NCBI GenBank assembly: GCA_029883965.1
Contig: JAOUIN010000025.1
Location: forward strand, 1-16,722
Length of the DNA stretch: 16,722 bases
Direction of reading: 5' to 3'
Source of the DNA: Betaproteobacteria bacterium
Lineage (GTDB): Bacteria > Pseudomonadota > Gammaproteobacteria > Burkholderiales > SG8-41
The notes under the pieces are model-generated. The model had not been told where the DNA came from. It saw only the letters and a list, made by a program, of their open reading frames with translations, and ran no database searches. This document shows, in pieces, positions 7,132 to 13,460 of this stretch. A program made the position numbers and the translations under genes. Numbering within the stretch: the stretch's first letter is position 1; each line of letters opens with the position of its first letter.

Positions 7132-8502
7132 TCAAATACGCTTCGCGAGTTCTGCCGCCTTGCCGGTGTAAGTCGCAGGGGTCATTGCCAGCAGCCGTTT
7201 TTTCTCGGCCTCGGGGATGCCCTTGAGACCCTTGATGAAGGCCTGCAGCGTTTCGCGGTTGATGCCTTTGCCGCGCGTGAGTTCCTTCAGCTGCTCATAG
7301 GCACCGCTGACGTTGTAGCGGCGCATCACCGTCTGTATCGGCTCGGCCAGCACTTCCCAGTTGGCATCGAGATCGGCGGCGAGTTTGTCGCGGTTCGCTT
7401 CGAGCTTGTTGAGCCCCTTCAGGCACGAGTCCCAGGCCAGCAGCGCATATCCGAGCGCCACACCCATGTTGCGCAATACCGTCGAATCAGTCAGGTCACG
7501 CTGCCAGCGCGACACCGGCAGTTTCTCCGACAGGTGGCGCAGCAATGCGTTGGCGAGTCCCAGATTGCCTTCGGAGTTCTCGAAGTCGATCGGGTTGACC
7601 TTGTGCGGCATGGTTGATGAACCGATTTCGCCGGCCTTGGTCTTCTGCTTGAAATAACCGACCGAGATGTAGCCCCAGATGTCGCGGTTCAGATCGAGCA
7701 GTATGGTGTTGGCGCGTGCCACGGCGTCAAACAGTTCGGCCAATGCATCGTGCGGTTCGATCTGGATGGTGTACGGATTGAATTCCAGGCCCAGCGATTC
7801 GACGAAGCGTTTGGCGAAATTTTCCCAGTCGAGATCCGGGTACGCGGCGAGGTGGGCGTTGTAGTTGCCGACCGCGCCGTTGATCTTGCCGAGCAGCGAT
7901 ACCTCAGCGATGCGTACACGCGCGCGCTTGAGGCGTGCGACCACATTCGCGATTTCCTTGCCCAATGTCGTCGGCGAGGCCGGCTGGCCGTGGGTGCGCG
8001 ACAGCATCGGTGCGTCGGCCAGCTCGTGCGCCAGCGTGCGCAGCCGGTCAATGATGGCATCCAGCGCCGGCAGCAGTACGCCGCTGCGCGCTTCCTGCAG
8101 CATCAGCGCGTGGCACAGGTTGTTGATGTCTTCGGAAGTGCACGCGAAATGGATGAATTCGGCGACCTTGGTGACCTCGGCGTTTTTCGCGAGGCGCTCC
8201 CTGAGCAGGTATTCGACGGCCTTGACGTCGTGATTGGTCGTGGCTTCGATCGCCTTGACGCGTGCGCCGTCGGTTTCGGAGAAGTTCCTGATCAGCGCAT
8301 CGAGCTCGGCCACGGTCGCAGCGGAGAATGCGGGGACTTCCGGCAGCGCAGGTTCCGCGGCCAGGGCCTTGAGCCATTCGACTTCAACGCGCACGCGCTG
8401 CCGGATCAGCGCCTGTTCGCTGAAGCAGTCGCGCAGTGCGCCGAGTTTGCCGTGGTAGCGGCCATCGAGCGGGGAGAGGGCGTTCAGGGGCGTCAGTGGC
8501 AT
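7132..8502 (-). CDS. purB: Adenylosuccinate lyase PurB
   Basis: PurB catalyses two fumarate-releasing steps in purine synthesis: SAICAR to AICAR, and adenylosuccinate to AMP. The 456-residue product has the same length as the E. coli enzyme. It starts 'MPLTPLNALSPLDGRYHGK' and carries 'TSEDINNLCHALML', 'LSRTHGQPASPTTLGKE' with the general acid-base His, and the fumarase/aspartase superfamily signature 'GSSTMPHKVNPIDFENSEGN' with the mobile catalytic Ser loop. I place the start at ATG 8502-8500: homology begins there and AAGG lies 7 nt upstream on the minus strand. The frame stays open upstream to 8727, but those residues are low-complexity and overlap the next gene's promoter region. Converges with the thioesterase gene across 40 bp in which I see no intrinsic terminator. 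Confidence 0.96.
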   Translation of the reverse strand: MPLTPLNALSPLDGRYHGKLGALRDCFSEQALIRQRVRVEVEWLKALAAEPALPEVPAFSAATVAELDALIRNFSETDGARVKAIEATTNHDVKAVEYLLRERLAKNAEVTKVAEFIHFACTSEDINNLCHALMLQEARSGVLLPALDAIIDRLRTLAHELADAPMLSRTHGQPASPTTLGKEIANVVARLKRARVRIAEVSLLGKINGAVGNYNAHLAAYPDLDWENFAKRFVESLGLEFNPYTIQIEPHDALAELFDAVARANTILLDLNRDIWGYISVGYFKQKTKAGEIGSSTMPHKVNPIDFENSEGNLGLANALLRHLSEKLPVSRWQRDLTDSTVLRNMGVALGYALLAWDSCLKGLNKLEANRDKLAADLDANWEVLAEPIQTVMRRYNVSGAYEQLKELTRGKGINRETLQAFIKGLKGIPEAEKKRLLAMTPATYTGKAAELAKRI

Positions 8503-8544
8503 CGCATGACCTTCGGCATGGGGACTGGATTTTATCATGTGGCA

Positions 8545-8576
8545 TTGCATGTGCTGCCGCCGGCGTCCGCTATAAG
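8545..8576 (+). promoter_or_regulatory. Possible long-spacer promoter of the multicopper oxidase gene
   Basis: TTGCAT (8545-8550) and TATAAG (8571-8576) are 20 bp apart, longer than the sigma-70 optimum and similar to the 19-20 bp spacers of promoters activated by MerR-family metal regulators. A short palindrome, CGCCGGCG (8558-8565), sits in the spacer. No MerR/CueR gene is present in the window, so the regulatory reading is speculative. Confidence 0.25.
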
Positions 8577-8641
8577 ATGTGCCTGAGGAACCTGCGGCCG
8601 CCGTCGTGTTCTGAGCAGGGTCTGCCTGGAGGATAAGCATC

Positions 8642-10060
8642 ATGGATTTCACACGCCGCCGTTTTCTGTCCGTTGCCGCTGCCGGAGCCGCACTGCCGTG
8701 GGTGCATGTGCCCGCGGCCCGCGCCACGGTGCATACGCAGGTGCTGCAGACCGGCGTGAGCCGGCAGCAGCTGGTGCCCGCGAATTACCCCGATACCGAA
8801 GTCTGGAGTTTCAATGACACCGTGCCCGGGCCGCTGCTGCGCGTGCGCCAGGGCGATACGCTGCGGGTCACGCTGAAGAATGCTCTGCCGCAGGCGACCA
8901 CGGTGCACTGGCACGGCATCCGCCTGCCCAATGCCATGGACGGTGTTCCGCACCTGACGCAGGCGCCGGTGCAGCAGGGCGGCGAGTTCCGGTACGAATT
9001 CGCGCTGCCCGACGCCGGCACCTACTGGTACCACCCGCATGAACGCTCGCAGGAGCAGGTGGCGCGCGGACTCTACGGCGCGCTGATCGTCGAAGAACGC
9101 GAGCCGCCCGTGGTGGATCGCGATGTGACCTGGGTATTGTCCGACTGGCGGCTGAACCGGGATGCGACATCAGTGCAGGATTACGACGGCAACATGATGG
9201 ACATGACCCATGCCGGCCGCATCGGCAACACGGTTACGATCAACGGCCGGTTCACGCCGATCGGCGGCGAGTTCCCCGTGCGCGCCGGCGAGCGCATCCG
9301 GTTGCGGCTGGTCAATGCCGCCGCTGCACGAATTTTCAAGCTTCAGTTCGACAGCCACAAGCCGCAGGTCATCGCGCTCGACGGCCATCCGGTGGCGCCG
9401 CACGTCGTGTCCGAAGGTGTCACGCTGGGGCCGGGCATGCGCGCTGACCTGATGATTGACTGCATGGGCAGGCCCGGTGAGCGTTTTGTGGTGTCCGACG
9501 TGTTTTATCCGCGCGAGTTGCGGGTGATGGAGTTCGTCTATGGCGACACACCGCTGCGCGCAAAGCCGCTGGACGCACCGGTCGCGCTGCCGCCGAACCC
9601 GCTCAGCGAACCGGATGTGGCCAGCGCGCAGCGCCACGAGATCGTGTTTCAGGGCGGCGCGATGGGACGCCTGCGCGAAGCCGAATACAACGGTGCGCGT
9701 GTGAGCCTGCAGCAGCTGGTGCGCGAACACGGCATGGCGTGGACCATCAATGGTGTCGCGCGCAAGGGGCATGTACATGAGCGGATGCTGACGCTGAAAC
9801 GCGGCGGGCATTACGTGTTTGCGATGGACAACGACACCGCGTGGCATCACCCGATCCACATCCACGGCATCGCGTTTCGCGTGATTTCGCGCAACGGCAA
9901 ACCGACGCAATACCGCGAGTGGGCCGATACCGCGCTGATGGCGCCGCGCGAGCGCGTGGAAATCGCTTTTGTCGCCGACAATCCCGGAGACTGGATGTTT
10001 CACTGCCATATCCTCAGCCACCAGAGCGGCGGCATGATGACGGCGATCCGCATCGTTTAG
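8642..10060 (+). CDS. Tat-exported multicopper oxidase
   Basis: A 472-residue three-cupredoxin-domain oxidase predicted to act in the periplasm, coupling four one-electron oxidations of a substrate to reduction of O2 to water. The N-terminus 'TRRRFLSVAAAG' is a twin-arginine signal with likely cleavage after Ala28. All four copper motifs are complete: HWHG (His89, His91), WYHPH (His131, His133), HPIHIHG (about 403-409) and 'HCHILSHQSGGM' (454-465), which supplies the type 1 copper Cys455, His460 and axial Met465. There is no long Met-rich insertion as in CueO. The substrate (Cu(I), Mn(II), phenolics or other) cannot be told from sequence. GGAGGA at 8628-8633, 8 nt before ATG 8642, supports the start. 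No copper-export genes lie next to it. Confidence 0.92.
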   Translation: MDFTRRRFLSVAAAGAALPWVHVPAARATVHTQVLQTGVSRQQLVPANYPDTEVWSFNDTVPGPLLRVRQGDTLRVTLKNALPQATTVHWHGIRLPNAMDGVPHLTQAPVQQGGEFRYEFALPDAGTYWYHPHERSQEQVARGLYGALIVEEREPPVVDRDVTWVLSDWRLNRDATSVQDYDGNMMDMTHAGRIGNTVTINGRFTPIGGEFPVRAGERIRLRLVNAAAARIFKLQFDSHKPQVIALDGHPVAPHVVSEGVTLGPGMRADLMIDCMGRPGERFVVSDVFYPRELRVMEFVYGDTPLRAKPLDAPVALPPNPLSEPDVASAQRHEIVFQGGAMGRLREAEYNGARVSLQQLVREHGMAWTINGVARKGHVHERMLTLKRGGHYVFAMDNDTAWHHPIHIHGIAFRVISRNGKPTQYREWADTALMAPRERVEIAFVADNPGDWMFHCHILSHQSGGMMTAIRIV

Positions 10061-10169
10061 ATAGACGGTGTTCGCGTCCAGTGGTGCATGCGTTTACGGG
10101 TTTTGAATTTCCCCTGTGAGTCGCCGAGCAGCACAGTCGTGCCGGGGGAAGTCGGCGAGCACTGTCTGA

Positions 10170-10192
10170 GCCCTCGCGTTGTTTGCGAGGGC
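10170..10192. repeat. 8-bp hairpin GCCCTCGC/GCGAGGGC
   Basis: GCCCTCGC (10170-10177) pairs perfectly with GCGAGGGC (10185-10192) around a 7-nt loop, GTTGTTT. There is no T-run, so it is not an intrinsic terminator by itself. It is part of the repeat element. Confidence 0.75.
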
Positions 10193-10271
10193 GAGTTGCG
10201 CAGCCGCCCGGCGCGGCGAGCAGCACAGGGAATCCCCGCAGGGGACGACGAGCCGGGGCGGCTTTTTCTTT

Positions 10272-10307
10272 GGTAACTTTCTTTTGGCCGCTCAAAAGAA
10301 AGTTACC
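10272..10307. repeat. Perfect 15-bp inverted repeat
   Basis: GGTAACTTTCTTTTG (10272-10286) and CAAAAGAAAGTTACC (10293-10307) are exact reverse complements around the 6-nt loop GCCGCT. It is the strongest hairpin in the window. It could act as an RNA-processing or transcription-attenuating structure between the oxidase gene and the EamA gene, but it lacks a downstream T-run. It is the conserved core of the repeat element. Confidence 0.85.
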
Positions 10308-10448
10308 AGCAGCCGGGCTGTCCCCGGCGAATTTGAGTTTTCAGTTGTTTCGTCTTGCTCTTGCGGTAGGCCAGACGTTCCTTCGTGTATGCTCTGCCGC
10401 CATCACCACAACTTCAATGACCCGCCTGCCTGAGCGGCTTCGTCCGGA

Positions 10449-11348
10449 ATGTCGACACAACGTAACTTAAGCGACTGGATGCTGCTGCTGGCGCTGGTCG
10501 TGATGTGGGGTTCGTCCTTCATGTTCAACCGCGTGGCCGTGGCCACCCTGCCGCCGTGGACCATCGTCGCCGGCCGGATCGGTCTCGCGGCCATCGTGCT
10601 CACGGCAATCGTTTATGCCATGGGCAAACGCCTGCCGGCGTTGGGCCGGACCTGGGCGCCGTTCGTGATCATCGCGGTCATCGGCAATGCCGTGCCGTTC
10701 TACCTGATCACCTGGGGCCAGCAGGTCGTGGAAAGCGCGCTCGCCGGCATCCTCATGGCGATCATGCCGCTGGCGACACTGGTGCTCGCGCATTTCCTGA
10801 TTGCGGGCGAACACCTGACGCGCCAGCGCGCAACGGGATTCGCCATCGGTTTCGCGGGCATCGTGCTGCTGATGGGGCCCGCGGCACTCGCGGGCGTCGG
10901 CGGCGACGCGGTGCGCATCGTGTCGCAGCTCGCCGTGCTCGGTGGCGCGCTGTGTTACGCATTGCAGAGCGTGCTGACGCGGCTGATCGTCAGGGGTGAC
11001 ATCCTGGTCTCCGCCGCGGGCACGCTGATTGTCGCCACCGTGCTCGTATTGCCGGTGACGCTGTGGCTGGACCGGCCGTGGACTTTGTCGCCCGACGTCG
11101 CATCTGCGGCGTCCGTGGTCTGGCTCGGCATCGGTCCGACTGCGCTGGCGACGGTGCTGTATTTCATGCTGATCCGTTCCGCCGGCCCGACGTTCATGTC
11201 GCTGGTGAATTACCTCAGTCCCGGCGTGGCGCTGGTGCTGGGTCTGCTGGTCATGGGCGAGACGCCGCGTGTGACCGCGTATTTCGGTCTGGCGTTGATC
11301 CTCGCCGGCATCGCGTGGACCCAGCGGCGACGGCCCCCGGCCTCTTGA
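10449..11348 (+). CDS. EamA-family (DMT superfamily) transporter
   Basis: A 299-residue membrane protein with about ten hydrophobic helices arranged as two EamA repeats (about 10-140 and 155-290). The first helix 'LLLALVVMWGSSFMFNRVA' is the typical DMT opening with its Trp-Gly-Ser-Ser-Phe turn. The second repeat contains 'GALCYALQSVLTR', and the C-terminal half ends 'LSPGVALVLGLLVMGE' followed by a last helix with 'GLALILAGI'. The family exports amino acids, metabolites or drugs; the substrate is unknown. ATG 10449 fits the family N-terminus, though the ribosome binding site is weak. It stands alone after the repeat-containing spacer. Confidence 0.9.
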   Translation: MSTQRNLSDWMLLLALVVMWGSSFMFNRVAVATLPPWTIVAGRIGLAAIVLTAIVYAMGKRLPALGRTWAPFVIIAVIGNAVPFYLITWGQQVVESALAGILMAIMPLATLVLAHFLIAGEHLTRQRATGFAIGFAGIVLLMGPAALAGVGGDAVRIVSQLAVLGGALCYALQSVLTRLIVRGDILVSAAGTLIVATVLVLPVTLWLDRPWTLSPDVASAASVVWLGIGPTALATVLYFMLIRSAGPTFMSLVNYLSPGVALVLGLLVMGETPRVTAYFGLALILAGIAWTQRRRPPAS

Positions 11349-11384
11349 AAACCGCGGCCGTCCCCTCATATTAAGTGCAGGCCT

Positions 11385-11420
11385 TTGATTTTATTGATAT
11401 TATTTATCAATAAAAATCAA
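11385..11420. promoter_or_regulatory. AT-rich inverted repeat upstream of the DUF3567 gene
   Basis: TTATTGATA (11391-11399) and TATCAATAA (11405-11413) form a perfect 9-bp inverted repeat with a 5-nt spacer. The match continues outward as TTGATT (11385-11390) and AATCAA (11415-11420) with one bulged A. This is a sharp AT-rich island in GC-rich DNA. It ends 25 bp before the ATG and contains -35- and -10-like hexamers, so an operator or promoter is likelier than a terminator for the EamA gene. Confidence 0.45.
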
Positions 11421-11445
11421 CGACTTAACTTGAAAGGAAGGCGCC

Positions 11446-11679
11446 ATGCGCATTGTCTACAACAGTGACCAGTATTACGTCGCCGAGTATCCCGGCCAGG
11501 ATGGCCTGGAACTGGTGGACAAGCGCACGTCGCGCGGCACCTATTTCCATGGCGACGTCGCGCACAAGTTTGCCGACGCGATGAATGCTGCCGTCAGCGA
11601 GGACTCATCCGCCGAGCACGTCGATGAGTTTCTCGACAGCTTCAGCGTGCTGCTGAATTCGCCCGTCGTTTACCACTGA
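11446..11679 (+). CDS. DUF3567 family protein
   Basis: A 77-residue protein I recognise as DUF3567, a small family that I know almost only from betaproteobacteria. The recognisable parts are the start 'MRIVYNSDQYYVAEY', the middle 'GLELVDKRTSRGTYFHGDVAHKF', and the C-terminal 'VDEFLDSFSVLLNSPVVYH'. No function is known to me. There is no signal peptide or membrane helix, and the composition is acidic. AAAGGAAGG at about 11433-11441 is a good ribosome binding site for ATG 11446. It converges on the aldolase gene with a 27-bp gap. Confidence 0.8.
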   Translation: MRIVYNSDQYYVAEYPGQDGLELVDKRTSRGTYFHGDVAHKFADAMNAAVSEDSSAEHVDEFLDSFSVLLNSPVVYH

Positions 11680-11706
11680 TACCCCTAAAGGTTTCACGTC
11701 GGGGAA

Positions 11707-12444
11707 TTACTTCAGCGTTGACCAGCCCGGTTCGTCGCGGTCGAGCAGGCGCTTTAACGCGATGAAATGCAGCCGCGCCTGGGTGTCGTCGGTCATCTGT
11801 GCCGCCGTCACGCGGGCGATGGCGTCCGGCACCAGCTTCAGCGGTTTGCCGGTGCCCATGCCCAGCACCTGCAGCATGCACGCGCGTTCGAGGTAATACA
11901 GATCGTCGAAGGTCACGTCGATGGCCGGGCCGGTGACGATGATGCCGTGGTTCGCGAGGAACAGCACGTCGGCGTTTTTCAGACCGGCGACGATGCGCGC
12001 GCCTTCGGCTTCATCGAGCGCGAGGCCGTTGTAGTTCTCGTCGTACGCCGTACGTCCGTAGAACTTGAGCGCGACCTGGCTCGCCGGTTCGACGCGCCCG
12101 CCGTGCACCACGGTCAGCGTGGTCGCAAACGGCATATGCGTGTGCATCACGCATTTCGCATCAGGCTTGCTGCGATGCGCGGCGCCGTGGATGAAAAACG
12201 CCGTGGGTTCGACTTCATGTTTGCCGGCGACCTTGTGGCCCTGCGCATCGACGGTCACCAGGTCGGCCGGTGTCACCTCGGACCAGTGCAGGCCCTGCGG
12301 ATTGATCAGGAAGCGGTCCGGGCGGCCCGGCACTTCTGCGCTGAAATGGTTGCAGATGCCTTCTCCGAGGCCCATGCGTGCTGCGCTGCGCAGTGCACAC
12401 GCGAGGTCGATGCGGGCCTGTTGCTCCGGAGTCAATGTTTTCAT
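11707..12444 (-). CDS. Class II aldolase/adducin family protein
   Basis: A 245-residue protein of the zinc-dependent class II aldolase/adducin fold, the family of fuculose-phosphate aldolase, ribulose-phosphate epimerases and several decarboxylases or dehydratases. Visible features are 'GLGEGICNHFSAEVPG' near the N-terminus, 'NPQGLHWSEVTPADLV', a Glu in 'HEVEPTAFFIH' at the catalytic position, the metal-binding 'MHTHMPFA' (His-x-His), and the later metal His in 'FLANHGIIVTG'. I start it at ATG 12444-12442 ('MKTLTPEQQARIDLAC'); the longer frame to 12483 would overlap the Bug gene. It begins 7 bp after that gene's stop, so the two are surely co-transcribed. The substrate is unknown, but the pairing suggests catabolism of an organic acid or sugar acid. 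Confidence 0.88.
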   Translation of the reverse strand: MKTLTPEQQARIDLACALRSAARMGLGEGICNHFSAEVPGRPDRFLINPQGLHWSEVTPADLVTVDAQGHKVAGKHEVEPTAFFIHGAAHRSKPDAKCVMHTHMPFATTLTVVHGGRVEPASQVALKFYGRTAYDENYNGLALDEAEGARIVAGLKNADVLFLANHGIIVTGPAIDVTFDDLYYLERACMLQVLGMGTGKPLKLVPDAIARVTAAQMTDDTQARLHFIALKRLLDRDEPGWSTLK

Positions 12445-12451
12445 CGCCGGT

Positions 12452-13420
12452 TCAATCCAGCCGGATGTTGCCGGCCTTGGCAACTTTCATCCATTTCGCG
12501 ATTTCGGCCTTGATGAAGGCTGAGAACTCTTCGGGCGTATTGGCCGACACCAGCGCGCCGCGTTTCAGCATCTGCTCGCGCATCGCCGGGGTTTTCAGTT
12601 CGGTGACCAGTATGGTGTTCAGGCGGCGCAGGATGTCCGGCGGCGTACCGGCCGGCGCGCCTACGCCCTGCCATGAACCGCCGTCAAATCCTTTGACGCC
12701 GCCTTCATCCACGGTCTGCAGGTCGGGCATCGGCGGGAAGCGTTCTTTAGACGACACTGCGATCGCGCGCAGCCGGCCGCTGTCGACATGCGGCAGCACG
12801 CCGATGGCGGTGTTGAAGGCGAGCTGCACCTGGCCTGAGATCTGGTCGACCACGGCAGGCGCCTGGCCCTTGTACGGCACGTGCACCATGTCAGTCCTGG
12901 TCATGAACTTGAACATTTCCATCAGCATGTGCGGGCTGCTGCCGTTGCCGGTGGAGGCATAACTCAGCGCGCCGGGTTTCGACCGTGCGATGCCGAGCAG
13001 TTCCTTCACGTTTTTTGCGGGCAATGCCGGATGCACCGTGAGCAGGCTGGGCAGGCTGGCCATCAGCGTGATCGGTGCCAGATCCTTCACCGGATCGTAG
13101 GCCATTTTTTTGTAGACCGCCGGCGACACGCCCTGCGCCGCAGTGATCATGCACAGTGTGTAACCGTCAGCCGGCGCCTTGGCGCACAGTTCAGCGCCGA
13201 TATTGCCGCCCGCACCCGCGCGGTTGTCGGGGATGAACTGCTGGCCGGTGGCCCTGGCGAGCATGTCGGTGGCCATGCGCCCCATGATGTCAGTCGGGCC
13301 GCCGGGCGGGAAGGGGATGATGAAACGCACCGGCTTGGCCGGATATTGCTGGGCGGCTGCACCCAGCGGCAACAAGGCGACGAACAGGGCGACGGCGCAG
13401 CGCTGCAGGTACTTCATCAT
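12452..13420 (-). CDS. Bug/TctC-family tripartite tricarboxylate transporter substrate-binding protein
   Basis: A 322-residue periplasmic binding protein. The N-terminus 'MMKYLQRCAVALFVALLPLGAAAQ' is a Sec signal peptide, with likely cleavage around residue 23. The mature part starts 'YPAKPVRFIIPFPPGGPTDIMGR', the Bug signature with its Pro-Pro-Gly-Gly loop, followed by 'VDNRAGAGGNIG'-like 'PDNRAGAGGNIGAE' (about 65-78), 'YASTGNGSSPHMLMEMFK' and 'HVPYKGQAPAVVDQISGQV'. Bug proteins bind carboxylates, amino acids or vitamins with a closed two-domain fold. No tctA or tctB membrane genes are nearby, which is common for these proteins in Burkholderiales. GGAGG 8 nt upstream supports the first of two adjacent ATGs. 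The aldolase gene follows directly. Confidence 0.94.
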   Translation of the reverse strand: MMKYLQRCAVALFVALLPLGAAAQQYPAKPVRFIIPFPPGGPTDIMGRMATDMLARATGQQFIPDNRAGAGGNIGAELCAKAPADGYTLCMITAAQGVSPAVYKKMAYDPVKDLAPITLMASLPSLLTVHPALPAKNVKELLGIARSKPGALSYASTGNGSSPHMLMEMFKFMTRTDMVHVPYKGQAPAVVDQISGQVQLAFNTAIGVLPHVDSGRLRAIAVSSKERFPPMPDLQTVDEGGVKGFDGGSWQGVGAPAGTPPDILRRLNTILVTELKTPAMREQMLKRGALVSANTPEEFSAFIKAEIAKWMKVAKAGNIRLD

Positions 13421-13460
13421 GGCGATTTCCTCCGGTGGGTGATGATGACTGCGGAATGGA

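Larger units (their letters stand above)
10120..10330. repeat. Structured intergenic repeat element of a betaproteobacterial type
   Basis: The stretch combines two direct copies of CGAGCAGCACAG (10125-10136 and 10217-10228), an 8-bp hairpin (10170-10192), a CCCC-GCA-GGGG mini-hairpin (about 10234-10244), and a perfect 15-bp hairpin (10272-10307) framed by the inverted pair GCCGGGG (10252-10258) and CCCCGGC (10322-10328). From memory, the 'TTTCTTTGGTAACTTTCTTTTG' type of arm with its reverse copy is a common dispersed intergenic element in Burkholderiales and some other proteobacteria. Whether copies exist elsewhere in this genome cannot be seen from one window. Exact limits are uncertain. Confidence 0.6.
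10061..10448. other. 388-bp gene-free intergenic region with a structured repeat element
   Basis: I see no credible gene here. Several short frames are open, but their products are Arg/Pro-rich or match the peptides that GC-rich repeats usually give. The middle part (about 10120-10330) holds the hairpins and repeats listed separately. The last 100 bp must contain the promoter of the EamA transporter gene, but I cannot identify a convincing one. Confidence 0.7.

Noticed and set aside
8503..8727. N-terminal extension of purB
   Set aside because: The open frame continues 75 codons upstream, but the residues are low-complexity, do not resemble PurB and cover the promoter of the divergent oxidase gene. 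The family start at 8502 also has a ribosome binding site.
10179..10470. Short plus-strand frames of 84-95 codons across the repeat element
   Set aside because: They read through the hairpin arms in different frames (giving 'LVTFFW'- and 'FFFGNF'-like strings), the kind of peptide such repeats often yield as spurious hypothetical proteins. There is no ribosome binding site or domain.
12445..12483. Upstream start for the aldolase gene
   Set aside because: It would overlap the end of the Bug gene and adds 13 residues without family resemblance.
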